Assembly (NCBI GenBank): GCA_032334235.1
Contig: JAVSGI010000001.1
Coordinates: 1-64,000 of the forward strand
DNA: 64,000 bases
Origin: Paracoccaceae bacterium Fryx2
Lineage (GTDB): Bacteria; Pseudomonadota; Alphaproteobacteria; Rhodobacterales; Rhodobacteraceae
Direction of reading: 5' to 3'
Shown: positions 34,105 through 43,438 of the stretch, in pieces
Position numbering within the stretch: position 1 is the stretch's first letter
How the letters are laid out: each line of letters begins with the position of its first letter
Program-made: the position numbers and the translations under genes
The notes under the pieces: generated by a model
The model's input: only the letters and a program-made list of their open reading frames with translations
Database searches by the model: none
What the model was told of the DNA's origin: nothing

Positions 34105-35477
34105 CCACGCATGCGCTGGCACGCGCCAGGCCGACGGCGCCGGGGCTGGTGGACAGGATGCCGTCGCAGCAGCTCCGGCTTGCGCCCCCCGTCCGGGTCG
34201 GGGGCACGATGGTCTGGCTGACGATCCTGGGCCTCGGGCTGGTGGCGGTGATGGTCTTCTGGACGACGATGGCCGCGATGCAGAGCGCGGTCGTGGCCTC
34301 GGGCCAGTTCCGCGTGGTGGGGGACCGTCTGGTGGTGCAGCATCTGGAGGGCGGCATCCTGCGGCGCATAGAGGCCCGCGAAGGCGACGTGGTGCAGCAG
34401 GGCGACGTGCTGATCGAGCTCGACGATACCCGCGCCCAGGCCTCGCTGGGCATCCTGCAGAACCAGCTGATGGCGGCGCTGGCAACCCGGGCCCGCCTTC
34501 AGGCCGAATTCGACGAGCGCGGCAGGATCGTCCCGTCAGAGGAACTTCAGGCGATGATCGCCGCGCATCCGGCCTCGGGCGACGTGTTGCGCTCGCAACT
34601 GGACGTGTTCCAGGCGAACCTGCGGCTGTCGCAGGGGCTGGTGCAGATTCTCGAAGACCGGATCAGCCAGTTGCGCCAGCAGCTTTCGGGCACCGAGCAC
34701 CGGCTGCGGGCGCAGGCAAACCAGCTGGCGCTGCTGCAGGATGAACTGGCCGGAAAGAAGACCCTGTTCGAACAGGGCCTGATCACCAAGAGCCAGTTTC
34801 TGGAACTGCGCCGCGACGAGGCTGCCCTGACAGGTGACATTCTGGTGACGCAGACCCAGATGCAGACCGTCTATCAGCAGATCGCCGAGATCGAGGCCCG
34901 GCAGTTGCAGGTGCGCCGCGACCGGCTGAAAGAGATCACGCAGGATCGCCAGGCGGTGAACGAAACCATCGACGACCTGCGCCAGCGCATCCAGGCCGCA
35001 AGCGACATTGCCGAGCGGCTGACCATCCGCGCGCCGCAATCGGGCCGGGTGGTCGGGCTGCGGGTCAACACCGTGGGCGGGGTGATCGAGGGCGGGCAGG
35101 ACCTGATGGAGATCGTGCCGCGCGATGCGGGCCACGTGATCGAGGTCCAGGTCCGGCCGCAGGACATCAACCAGGTGGTTCAGGGCGGCGCCGCGCGGGT
35201 CCGGCTTTCGGCCTACAATTTCCGCACCACGCCGACCGTGGATGGCGAGGTGACGCATGTCTCGGCCGACAGCTTCACCGATCCCAAGAGCGGCCGGCCC
35301 TACTTCAAGGTCGATGTCCGCATCCTGCCGGGCCAGCTCGAGGCGCTGGATCACGTCGAGGCCGTGCCGGGGATGCCCGCGCAGGTGATGATTGCCACCG
35401 GCGAGCAGACGATGGCCGACTATCTGCTGGGCCCGATCCTTGGCGGGTTCGAAGTGGCGCTCAGCGAAAGCGAGTGA
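34101..35477 (+). CDS. HlyD-family periplasmic adaptor of type I secretion
   Basis: 458 residues. One N-terminal membrane helix (LTILGLGLVAVMVFWTTMAA) is followed by a biotinyl-lipoyl half (VQHLEGGILRRIEAREGDVV), a long periplasmic coiled coil (~130-290), the second lipoyl half (APQSGRVVGLRVNTVGGVIE) and the beta-barrel domain. It bridges the ATPase to an outer-membrane TolC-like channel, which is not encoded in this window. It is the last gene of the RTX/ABC/adaptor operon. Confidence 0.92.
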   Translation: MTTHALARARPTAPGLVDRMPSQQLRLAPPVRVGGTMVWLTILGLGLVAVMVFWTTMAAMQSAVVASGQFRVVGDRLVVQHLEGGILRRIEAREGDVVQQGDVLIELDDTRAQASLGILQNQLMAALATRARLQAEFDERGRIVPSEELQAMIAAHPASGDVLRSQLDVFQANLRLSQGLVQILEDRISQLRQQLSGTEHRLRAQANQLALLQDELAGKKTLFEQGLITKSQFLELRRDEAALTGDILVTQTQMQTVYQQIAEIEARQLQVRRDRLKEITQDRQAVNETIDDLRQRIQAASDIAERLTIRAPQSGRVVGLRVNTVGGVIEGGQDLMEIVPRDAGHVIEVQVRPQDINQVVQGGAARVRLSAYNFRTTPTVDGEVTHVSADSFTDPKSGRPYFKVDVRILPGQLEALDHVEAVPGMPAQVMIATGEQTMADYLLGPILGGFEVALSESE

Positions 35478-36260
35478 CCGGCACGGCCGGCCGCATTTCG
35501 AGGCCGCAAGACCCGCATATCTGTCGTATGGCGTTTGTTGACCGTTCCATGCCATCGCGCTCTCCCGGAAAGGCGGCCTGCGCAAAGCGGCCCGGTCGCC
35601 CTGAATGCGCGGGAGCGTCCTTGCCCCCATGGCCGGGTGATCGGCGCAAGCCCGGCCGGGCGGCCGTGTCCCGTCGGCCCGGGGCACGGCCGGCACGGGT
35701 CCGGTCATGCCCCGCGACCTGCCGGGCCCATGGCCCCGAGATCGGGCGCCGCGATGAGGATCGCGCGGGCCGACACCGGCACGATACCCGCCGGGATCAT
35801 CGCCGGGGGCGCCCATCCCCGCCGACCGGCTGCATCTCTTTGCCGCAGTCATTTTTCGGGTGCGGGGTGCGATATCCGACCGCGCCAGCCTTGGCAATGA
35901 GCTCTGCGGCAGATGCACCCCGACTTCAGCGTTGAGGTCGCACTTGCCCTTGCGCCAAGGCTGCGCGCCCAGAAACCGGAGACTTTCCGGCTTCGCGTCC
36001 CTGTCCGAAAACATGAGCCCGGGAGAAGCCGGCTCTTCCCGGTGCCCCCTGGACGGCAAGCCGCCCGAGCGGGCGGGGCCCGCGGTTGCGAATGCTTCGG
36101 GGGCCGGGGTCTCGGGTCGTCCTCCATGCGAACGCGGAGCATCGATGATGCCGCTCTGGCAACGGAAGCCATGGGGGCGTAACCTGGAGCCATCAGCCTT
36201 CGGCCAAACCGGCAGGTTTCAGGGGGGTGACGGCATGGCAGCGGGAGGCGGCGGCGGCTG
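35478..36260. other. 780-base spacer without a supported gene
   Basis: Between the type I secretion genes and the PgtC-like gene. Frames exist but are arginine/proline-rich and motif-free. The 3' end should carry the promoter of the PgtC-like gene. Several GC-rich inverted repeats (for example around 35665-35720) may be terminators, but none has a T tract. Confidence 0.45.
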
Positions 36261-36351
36261 ATGAGGGCGGGAACCTGGGGACTTGCGGCGTTTCTGGTCC
36301 TGTCCGGAACGGTCTGTGCTGCCAGGGACCTGCTGATCCTGACGTCCTACG
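36261..36351 (+). pseudogene. PgtC-like periplasmic binding protein, first 30 codons (split by IS21)
   Basis: Encodes a signal peptide (MRAGTWGLAAFLVLSGTVCA then A-R-D) and the first strand LLILTSY. The gene continues at 38937. Joined after removing the element and one 7-bp repeat, it gives 383 codons plus stop in frame. The last 7 bases, TCCTACG, are the target repeat. Confidence 0.85.
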
Positions 36352-36467
36352 TGCGGATTTCGCGGAGAATGGGCGCTGATTTCGCGCGATCGTGGGCACG
36401 CGTTTCGCGCCATTCTGGGCAGTCATTTCACGGGATCGTGGGCAGGCTGGCCGACGCTTTCATGGAG

Positions 36468-37229
36468 TCAGGCTTGAACGATTTGGTCAAGCTTTTTTGT
36501 GACGGCGGAGCGCCTGCGCAGGCTTTCACCTGAGAGGGTGAGGCGGTGTGCGTTGTGAACGAGGCGGTCGAGGATGGCATCTGCGAGCGTTGGGTCGCCG
36601 ATGGCTTCGTGCCACTGGTCAACGGGGAGTTGGCTTGTGACGATGGTGGAAGCGCGGCCGTGGCGGTCTTCGAGGATTTCCAGCAGGTCACGGCGCTCCG
36701 GGGCGGTGAGGACGGCGAGGCCCCAATCGTCAATGATCAGCACATCCATGCGGGCGATGGTTTTGAGGATGCGTTCATGGCGGCCATCGCCACGGGCCAG
36801 AGCAAGGGCCTCGAACATGCGCGGCGCACGTTGATAGAGGACGGGCCGCCCATCCCGGCACGCCTTGTGGCCAAGGGCGCAGGCGATCCAGCTTTTGCCC
36901 AAACCGGTCGGCCCGGTTATCAGCAGGTTCTCGTGCCGGGCGATCCAGCCGCCATCGGCAAGATGCGCCATGACACTGCGGTCAAGACCACGTGGGCTGC
37001 GCAGGTCCAGATCCTCGACGCTGGCATCTTGGCGCAGAGCCGCAAACTTGAGCCGGGAGGCCAGTTTCTTGGTGTCGCGCTCTGCAGCCTCGCGGTTAAC
37101 CAGCAGGCCGAGACGCTCTTCGAACGAGAGGGCGTCGAAGGCGGTTGACCTGCGTTGTTCTTCGAGCGCCGATGCAATGCCGGTCAGGCCGAGCGCCAAC
37201 AGTCGGTCGTGGGTGGGATGGGTCAGCAT
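36468..37229 (-). CDS. istB: IS21-family helper ATPase IstB (copy 2)
   Basis: As the IstB at 8797-9558, except Asn for Asp in GLLVNREAA. Walker motifs are intact. Confidence 0.94.
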   Translation of the reverse strand: MLTHPTHDRLLALGLTGIASALEEQRRSTAFDALSFEERLGLLVNREAAERDTKKLASRLKFAALRQDASVEDLDLRSPRGLDRSVMAHLADGGWIARHENLLITGPTGLGKSWIACALGHKACRDGRPVLYQRAPRMFEALALARGDGRHERILKTIARMDVLIIDDWGLAVLTAPERRDLLEILEDRHGRASTIVTSQLPVDQWHEAIGDPTLADAILDRLVHNAHRLTLSGESLRRRSAVTKKLDQIVQA

Positions 37230-37241
37230 TTTAGTCCTTTC

Positions 37242-38780
37242 TCAATGGTAATAGCTGCCGCCACGAATGTTGGCGTGCTGGAGGGGGGCGACCTCTTCGG
37301 AGCCTTCCAGGAAGGCGCGATCGAGGCCGGTCTTGAGGATCGAACGAATGGAGGTGACGGTGCGGGCCCGGATGGTCACACCCCGCTGGCAGGCCGCATC
37401 AACGCGCTCCGGCCCATAGGTTTTGACCAAGGCCAGCACACCCAGGCAGGTGCGGAACCCCTGTTCAGGATGGGGGCGGTCAGCCATCACCATCTCGCAA
37501 AAGGCGGCGACGGCGGGGCCGGTCTTGGTTGCCTGCGCCAGCATTCTGGCCGGGGTCCATTCGGCAAAGCGACGATGGGCCGATGGCATATGGTCGGCCA
37601 CGGTGACATGGCTGCGCCGCCCCGGGGTGCGCACGTGGCTCGCAACCCTCTGACCACGATGGAATATCTCGACCGTCTGGCCGCTTGTGCGAACATCGAC
37701 CTCTTGTTTGATCAGCGCGAAGGGCACGGAATACCATGAGCTGTCGACCTCAACGTGATAGTCGGGTGCCACGCGGGCGCGCTTCCAGCGGGCGAAGACA
37801 TAAGGTTCGGGCGGTAGGGGCTGAAGATTGGGCCGATCCAAAGTGGCAAACAGATCGGCGCGGCTGGCGCCATAGCCGCGCATCACGCGCATGTTCAACT
37901 CGTCCAGCAGCCGCCGGATCGCCACGTTCAACTCGGCCAATGAGAAGAACCGGTGGTTCCGCAGCCGCGCCAGAATCCAGCGTTGTGCCACTTGGACAGC
38001 CACTTCCACCTTCGCCTTGTCCCGGGGTTTGCGCGGCCGGGCGGGCAGAACGGCGGTGCCATAATGCGCCGCCATCTCGGCATAGGTCCGGTTCAGCCCC
38101 GGATCAAACCGGTCTGCCTTGATCACGGCGGACTTCAGATTGTCCGGAACCACCGCCTTTGGCACGCCGCCCAGAAAGGCGAACATCCGGATATGCGCGA
38201 GGATCCAATCTTCCAACCCCTCCGATGCCACCGCCTCGGCATAGGTGTGATTCGATGCCCCCATTGCCGCCACGAACAGCTTCATGGCCCGCGCTTCGCC
38301 GGTCGTGGGGTCGATCACGTCGATGGTGTCGCCGGCAAAGTCAACGAACACCTTCTCGCCGCCCACATGTGTCTGGCGCATCGTCGGGCGCACCCGACCC
38401 TTCCAAGCCTCGTAATGCGTGCAAAACCAAGTATAGGCAAAACCCCCGGGGTGCGCGGCACGGTATTCTTCCCAGAGCAGCATCCGCGTCACCCCAGGGC
38501 GGCGCAACTCGCGGTCAATCTCCGCCCAGTCGGGCACAAGCCGCTCCGCGTCCGGCACCGTGGGCGGGGCTGGAAACAAAAGAAGTTCAAGGCTGTCGTC
38601 ATCGATCCCCTCCGGCAAGGGCCACGTGAGCCCGGCATGACGCGCCCGTTGGGTGTAGCTTCCGACGCTCCCCTTGCTCAGACCGAGGGAAGCGGCAATG
38701 GACCGCTCGCTCAGGCCTTGCCCAAGCTTCAATCGCAAAACATCTCGTATCCGGCGCATGTTCAATCGTCCTGTCGGCAT
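37242..38780 (-). CDS. istA: IS21-family transposase IstA (copy 2)
   Basis: Protein sequence the same as IstA at 9571-11109, with all catalytic acidic residues. Reading frame intact. Confidence 0.94.
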   Translation of the reverse strand: MPTGRLNMRRIRDVLRLKLGQGLSERSIAASLGLSKGSVGSYTQRARHAGLTWPLPEGIDDDSLELLLFPAPPTVPDAERLVPDWAEIDRELRRPGVTRMLLWEEYRAAHPGGFAYTWFCTHYEAWKGRVRPTMRQTHVGGEKVFVDFAGDTIDVIDPTTGEARAMKLFVAAMGASNHTYAEAVASEGLEDWILAHIRMFAFLGGVPKAVVPDNLKSAVIKADRFDPGLNRTYAEMAAHYGTAVLPARPRKPRDKAKVEVAVQVAQRWILARLRNHRFFSLAELNVAIRRLLDELNMRVMRGYGASRADLFATLDRPNLQPLPPEPYVFARWKRARVAPDYHVEVDSSWYSVPFALIKQEVDVRTSGQTVEIFHRGQRVASHVRTPGRRSHVTVADHMPSAHRRFAEWTPARMLAQATKTGPAVAAFCEMVMADRPHPEQGFRTCLGVLALVKTYGPERVDAACQRGVTIRARTVTSIRSILKTGLDRAFLEGSEEVAPLQHANIRGGSYYH

Positions 38781-38929
38781 CAAGCCACCCCTTCATTCCT
38801 GAAGGCGCAACTATCCTCAATTTGCCGACCAGACCTGCCCGCGATCCCGCGAAATCAGTGCCCAGCTTCACGCGAAATGACTGCCCATGATCCCGTGAAA
38901 TCGATGCCCACCATCAAGCGAAACACGCA

Positions 38930-39997
38930 TCCTACGAGGCCGAGGTGATCGCCCCGGTGCTGGAGGCGTTCGGGGCACACCACCCCGACATCGCGATCCG
39001 CCATCTGAACAAGAACACCAACGCCGCCGTTTCCGAACTCGTCTCGGGCAATGATCGCCGCTTCGATCTGTTCTGGGCCTCCGCGCCAGAGGCTTTCGAG
39101 GTGTTGAGACAGGCCGGGAGCCTGCTCGGCAAGGGGCCGGACAGCCACGTGGATTTTGCCTATTCGGCCGTCGGGTGGACATGGCGCACGCCGTTTCCCG
39201 GCAGGCCGCCGCAAGACTGGAATGACCTTCTCGCACCCGAGCTTGCCGGCCGGATCGGCATGTCGCATCCCATGCAGTCGGGAACGACCCACAGCCTGAT
39301 CGAAACGATCCTGCAGGACCGCGGCTGGGAGGCGGGCTGGGCCTGGCTGCTGGAACTGGCGGGGCAGCTCAACACGATCTCGGCCCGCAGCTTCGGCGTG
39401 CTGGAGGGCGTGGATCACGGGCGGTTCGACATCGGGCTGACGATCGACTTCCTCGCGCTGAAGCGCAGCAATGCCGGACTGGTCTTCCGCTATGGCCGGC
39501 CGATCATCATCATTCCGGCAAGGATTGCGGTGCTGGAAGGGGGGCAAAGCGCCGATGCCGCGCAGACCTTCATAGACTTTCTGCTGTCACCCGAGGGGCA
39601 GCGCCTGCTGCTCCGGCCCGATATCCGCCGGATTCCGGTGCTTCCCGAGATCAGGGCGGAGCTGGCCGAGACCTTGCTTCCCGAGGTCCGTGCCGCGCTG
39701 CAGTTCAGCTGGTCGCGTTACGATCCGGGGCTCGCCAGCCGGCGTTACGAGGCGGTGAACCAGTTGTTCGAAAGCTTCGTCGCCCGCGACTTCCTGCGCC
39801 GCCGCGACCTGTGGCGCCGCTGGCACGGCCTGCCGCAGGATGCGCCCGACCGGGCTGCCTTGCGGACGATCCTGACGCACATGCCGGTCAGCGAACATCA
39901 GGCCCGCAGCGCGGTCCTTGACCGGGATACGCTCATCCGCTGGTCCCGGGCCTCGTCGGATCTGCTGGACCGGGCGGAAGCCGGCATGGCCGAATGA
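38930..39997 (+). pseudogene. PgtC-like periplasmic binding protein, main part
   Basis: Encodes the mature binding protein from EAEVIAPVLEAFGAHHPDIA onwards: HLNKNTNAAVSELVSGNDRR then FDLFWASAPEAFEVLR, with SHPMQSGTTHSLIETILQDR and the ILSPEGQ-like LLSPEGQRLLL. It is a diverged paralogue of the importer protein at 43439. In Salmonella, PgtC is a periplasmic sensor partner of the PgtB kinase. Its C-terminal ~110 residues are helical and longer than in plain binding proteins. Cut from its signal peptide by the IS, it cannot reach the periplasm. It overlaps the kinase gene by 4 bases. Confidence 0.8.
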
Positions 39998-41991
39998 GGA
40001 AGCCGGTGTCCATCCGGGCCAGGCTGACGCTGGCGCTGCTGGTGATCGTGTGCATCGCCACCGTGCTGGTGCTGGCCGGCATGTATGTCGTGCTGCGCGC
40101 GGAGCGGGATTTCAGGTTCCTGGCCGAGGACAGGATTCCCCGGGTCGCGCTTGCAGGCGAGCTGGCGGAGTTCACCGGCGATCTTGCCGCTGTTTCGGCA
40201 ACCATCGTTGCCAGCCCTGACAGCGACCCCGCAGACCTGTCCCGCCGGGTGGACGCGGCAGCGGCAGGGATTGCCGGCGTTCTCAATGCCTCGGTGCTCC
40301 GCATGGCCCCCGAGGGCGAGGATCTGGCGCGTGCCGAGACCGCTCTTCGGCGGGCACTGGCCGGTTTCAACCAGACCGGCGCCAGGCTTGGCATCCTCGA
40401 GCAACGGGTGCGGGCGGCCAACCAGCAACTGCGCTGGACCCATGGCGACGTGCAGGATCAGGCTGGCGCGCTGTTGCTGGATCTTTCCTTCAACATGGAC
40501 GCGGCCCTGGGCGTGCTGGTCGAAGACCCGGATCCGGCGCGGCGGGCCGCCGCCGAAGGCGGGCTGAAGCGCGACCGGCTGGCCCGTGACCGCCTTGCCC
40601 GCCTTGCATCCGAGACGGCGACCCTGACGGCGCTCCTGCTGCAGGCCCGCGGAGCGGAGGGGCTCGACGCACTGGACGAGGTGCGGGAACTGGGCCACGA
40701 CACGATGGATGCCATAGCGCTGCTGCGCATGGGCCTGCCGGAACGGACCGACATCATCCTGTTCATGGAGAGTGTGGACCGGCTGATCGCCCTGGCACAG
40801 GAACCGGAGGGTGTCTTCGCACAGATGCGCGACCAGATCACCCTGCGGACAGAGGCGGTGGGCCATCTTGCCGTGGCGCAGGAAGCCCTGTCCGAGATGC
40901 AGGCGCAGCTCAGCACGCTGGGGCGCCGTGAACGGGTGGACGCGCAGGCTGCCGCAGACGATGCCGCCGGTGCCGTGCTTGCGGGCGCGATCTGGCTGTC
41001 GGCGCTGGCGCTCCTCGGGGCCGCGGCGTGCGCGGCCATCCTGCTTGCCTATGTGCGCAACCGCATCCTTCGGCGGCTGGAGCAGCTTGCGGCGGACCTG
41101 ACACGCATTGCAGAGGGCGACCAGACGGCCTCGGTGCTGGTGAAGGGCCGCGACGAGATTGCCGACATGGGGCGCGCTGTCGAAGTCTTCCGGGCCTCGG
41201 CGGCGCAGCTTCAGGCCGCACACCGCGACCTCTCCGCCGAAGTGGCCGAGCGGCAGCGCGCGGTGGAGCGTCTGGAACGCACGCAGCGGGAACTGGTGCA
41301 GGCCGGAAAGATGGCCGCGCTCGGCCAGATGTCGGCGGCGATCAGCCATGAGATAAACCAGCCGCTTGCCACGATGCGGCACCGTCTGCACAACCTGCGT
41401 CTGGCCTGTCCGCAAGCGGCGGATTCCATCTCGCGGATCGAGGCGACGGTGGAGCGTATCACCGCCACCATCGGCCACCTGCGCCGCATCGCGCGCCGGT
41501 CGGATCATCGCCACGTCCGCGTAATGCTGGCCGAGCCGCTGGAGGCGGCCCTCGCGCTGCTTGAACACCGGCTGCATCAGGGGGGCGTTGCGGTGGAGCG
41601 TGCAGGGGAGCTTGCGGCCGTGGCGGTGGAAGGCGACGAAATCCTGCTGGAACAGGTTCTGCTGAACATCTTCGGCAATGCGCTGGACGCGATTGCCGAA
41701 ACGGGGCGCGGCAGGGGCACCATCCGCATCGCGCTGGAACAGCACGCCGATGTCCTGCTGCGCATAACGGATGACGGGGTGGGCCTTCGCGGTCAGGCTC
41801 CCGCCGACCTGGTCGATCCGTTCCACACGACCAAGGAGGTGGGGAAAGGTCTCGGTCTGGGCCTGTCCATCGCGTTCAACGTGATGCAGGACATGGGCGG
41901 CCATCTGGAGATCAGGCCCGCAGCGCAGGGAGCGGAGGTGCGGCTGCGTCTGCGGCGCTGGCAAGCCGGGGAGAGGCTGGCGAATGGCTGA
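39994..41991 (+). CDS. PgtB-like membrane sensor histidine kinase
   Basis: 665 residues. A short cytoplasmic start is followed by TM1 (~11-33), a large helical periplasmic domain (~34-328), TM2 (~330-352), HAMP (~353-405), a short coiled coil, and the kinase with H-box ISHEINQPLATM (His452). N-box NIFGNALDAI lies near 558, the G1 motif DDGVGL near 593 and GKGLGLGLS near 620. The large periplasmic domain fits contact with a binding-protein partner, as in Pgt- and Tor-type systems. It overlaps both neighbours (ATGA upstream, 8 bases downstream). Confidence 0.87.
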   Translation: MRKPVSIRARLTLALLVIVCIATVLVLAGMYVVLRAERDFRFLAEDRIPRVALAGELAEFTGDLAAVSATIVASPDSDPADLSRRVDAAAAGIAGVLNASVLRMAPEGEDLARAETALRRALAGFNQTGARLGILEQRVRAANQQLRWTHGDVQDQAGALLLDLSFNMDAALGVLVEDPDPARRAAAEGGLKRDRLARDRLARLASETATLTALLLQARGAEGLDALDEVRELGHDTMDAIALLRMGLPERTDIILFMESVDRLIALAQEPEGVFAQMRDQITLRTEAVGHLAVAQEALSEMQAQLSTLGRRERVDAQAAADDAAGAVLAGAIWLSALALLGAAACAAILLAYVRNRILRRLEQLAADLTRIAEGDQTASVLVKGRDEIADMGRAVEVFRASAAQLQAAHRDLSAEVAERQRAVERLERTQRELVQAGKMAALGQMSAAISHEINQPLATMRHRLHNLRLACPQAADSISRIEATVERITATIGHLRRIARRSDHRHVRVMLAEPLEAALALLEHRLHQGGVAVERAGELAAVAVEGDEILLEQVLLNIFGNALDAIAETGRGRGTIRIALEQHADVLLRITDDGVGLRGQAPADLVDPFHTTKEVGKGLGLGLSIAFNVMQDMGGHLEIRPAAQGAEVRLRLRRWQAGERLANG

Positions 41992-43282
41992 AAGACCGAC
42001 GGTCATGCTGGTGGAAGACGATGCCGATCTGGCGCAGGCCACGGCCGAGACGCTTGATCGCGCAGGCTTCGCGGTCGAGGCACATGCCTCGGCCGCACCC
42101 GCGCTGGCGGCCCTGACGGCCGACTGGCCGGGCGTGATCCTTTCCGATGTGCGGATGCCCGGCATGTCCGGGCTGGATCTGCTGGACCGCGTCCAGACAA
42201 TCGCGCCGGGCGTGCCGTTCGTCGTCATCACGGGCCACGGAGACGTTGCGGGGGCGATACGGGCGATGCGCGCGGGGGCGCATGACTTTCTCGAGAAGCC
42301 CTGCGATCCGGATCTGCTGATCGACGTGCTGCGCCGCGCTGTCGAGATGCGCCGGCTGCAACTGGAAAATGCGGAGCTGCGCAACCGGCTGGCAAGTTCG
42401 GTGCTGCCGACCGACAGGCTGCTTGGGCGTTCCGCCCCGATGGCCGACCTGCGGCGGCGGGTGGCGGCCCTGGCCGCGCTGCGGGTCGACCTGCTGATCT
42501 CGGGCGAATCCGGCACCGGGAAGGAACTGGTCGCGCGTTGCCTGCACGACATGTCGGGGCGGCGGCTCGGGCCGTTCGTCGCGCTGAACTGCGGTGCGCT
42601 GACCGAAGCGGACGTTGACCGCGCGCTTTTCGGGGTGGCGGGCGAGTATCCGGGCCGCATCGCGGCGGCCGAGGGCGGCACGCTTTACCTCGATGAACTG
42701 GAATCGATGCCCGACGCCCTTCAGGTCCGGCTGCTGCGGGTGCTGGAGGCGCGGGAGATCGCCCCGCTGGGCGGCGCGGCGCGGGCGGTCGATCTGCGCA
42801 TCCTCGGCAGCGTGAAGGCCGATCCGGCGGTGCTGATCGCCGAAGGGCGGCTGCGTGCCGACCTCTTCCACCGCTTCAATGCGGGCGCCCTGAAGCTCCC
42901 TCCCCTGCGCGAGCGCGAGGGCGATGCCGTGCTGCTGATCGAGCATTTCGCGGCCGAGGCCGCCGCCCGGCACAACCTGCCGAAGCCCGCGCTGGACGCG
43001 ACACTCCGCCGACAGGCCGAATATCATGGCTGGCCGGGCAACGTCCGCGAGGCACGGAACATGGCCGAGCGGCTGGTGATCGGCCTGGAGCCCACCTTTG
43101 CGCCTGCGGGCCGGGCAGCCCTGGCCGTGGAAGACTACGACACCGCCATGGAGGCATTCGAGAATCGCCTGCTGCAAGCTGCCCTGTTGCAGACCGGCGG
43201 ACGAAAGACCGAGGCTGCGGGCCTTCTGGGCATCCCCCGCAAGCGGCTCTATCTGCGTCTTCGTTACCACGGGCTGGCATGA
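41984..43282 (+). CDS. PgtA-like NtrC-family response regulator without GAFTGA motif
   Basis: 432 residues. The receiver domain has acidic EDD (11-13), phosphoacceptor Asp55 (ILSDVRMPG) and Lys105 in LEKP. The AAA+ domain has Walker A GESGTGKE (174-181) and Walker B GGTLYLDE (231-238). The GAFTGA loop that contacts sigma-54 is absent: the corresponding place reads FGVAGEYPGRIAAAE. The C-terminal Fis-like HTH is KTEAAGLLGIPRKRLYLRLR. Rhodobacter NtrC also lacks GAFTGA and works with the housekeeping sigma, so this regulator probably does too. Confidence 0.87.
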   Translation: MAERPTVMLVEDDADLAQATAETLDRAGFAVEAHASAAPALAALTADWPGVILSDVRMPGMSGLDLLDRVQTIAPGVPFVVITGHGDVAGAIRAMRAGAHDFLEKPCDPDLLIDVLRRAVEMRRLQLENAELRNRLASSVLPTDRLLGRSAPMADLRRRVAALAALRVDLLISGESGTGKELVARCLHDMSGRRLGPFVALNCGALTEADVDRALFGVAGEYPGRIAAAEGGTLYLDELESMPDALQVRLLRVLEAREIAPLGGAARAVDLRILGSVKADPAVLIAEGRLRADLFHRFNAGALKLPPLREREGDAVLLIEHFAAEAAARHNLPKPALDATLRRQAEYHGWPGNVREARNMAERLVIGLEPTFAPAGRAALAVEDYDTAMEAFENRLLQAALLQTGGRKTEAAGLLGIPRKRLYLRLRYHGLA

Positions 43283-43284
43283 TG

Positions 43285-43323
43285 GGTCATGTCCGACCCG
43301 GGAGGCGTGTCAGATATGACCCA
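43285..43323. promoter_or_regulatory. Inverted repeat GGGTCAT...ATGACCC upstream of the importer genes
   Basis: GGGTCAT (43285-43291) and ATGACCC (43317-43323) face each other around inner half-sites TGTCCGAC and GTGTCAGA. It starts 3 bases after the regulator gene stop and lies about 115 bases before the binding-protein ATG. It is a good candidate for the regulator's binding site; this is inference. Confidence 0.45.
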
Positions 43324-43438
43324 AAAAATGCCTTGAAAACAAATGCTTGATAAAATTATCGACCCTGCGCACAGTTTTTGCGCGCCATGAGGACACCAGG
43401 AAACCGGCGCACGACACGAAACTGCCAGGGAGGCAACA

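Larger units (their letters stand above)
36352..38929 (-). mobile_element. IS21-family element, copy 2 (2578 bp, 7-bp target duplication TCCTACG)
   Basis: Same element as 8681-11258: the same ends TGCGGATTTCGCGG and (inwards) TGCGTGTTTCGCTTG, the same length, intact istA and istB. Target repeats TCCTACG lie at 36345-36351 and 38930-38936. The near identity of the copies points to recent transposition. Confidence 0.96.

Noticed and set aside
32155-34485. 776-codon minus-strand frame opposite the secretion ATPase
   Set aside because: Arg/Gln/His-rich antisense of a GC-rich gene with all ABC motifs on the plus strand.
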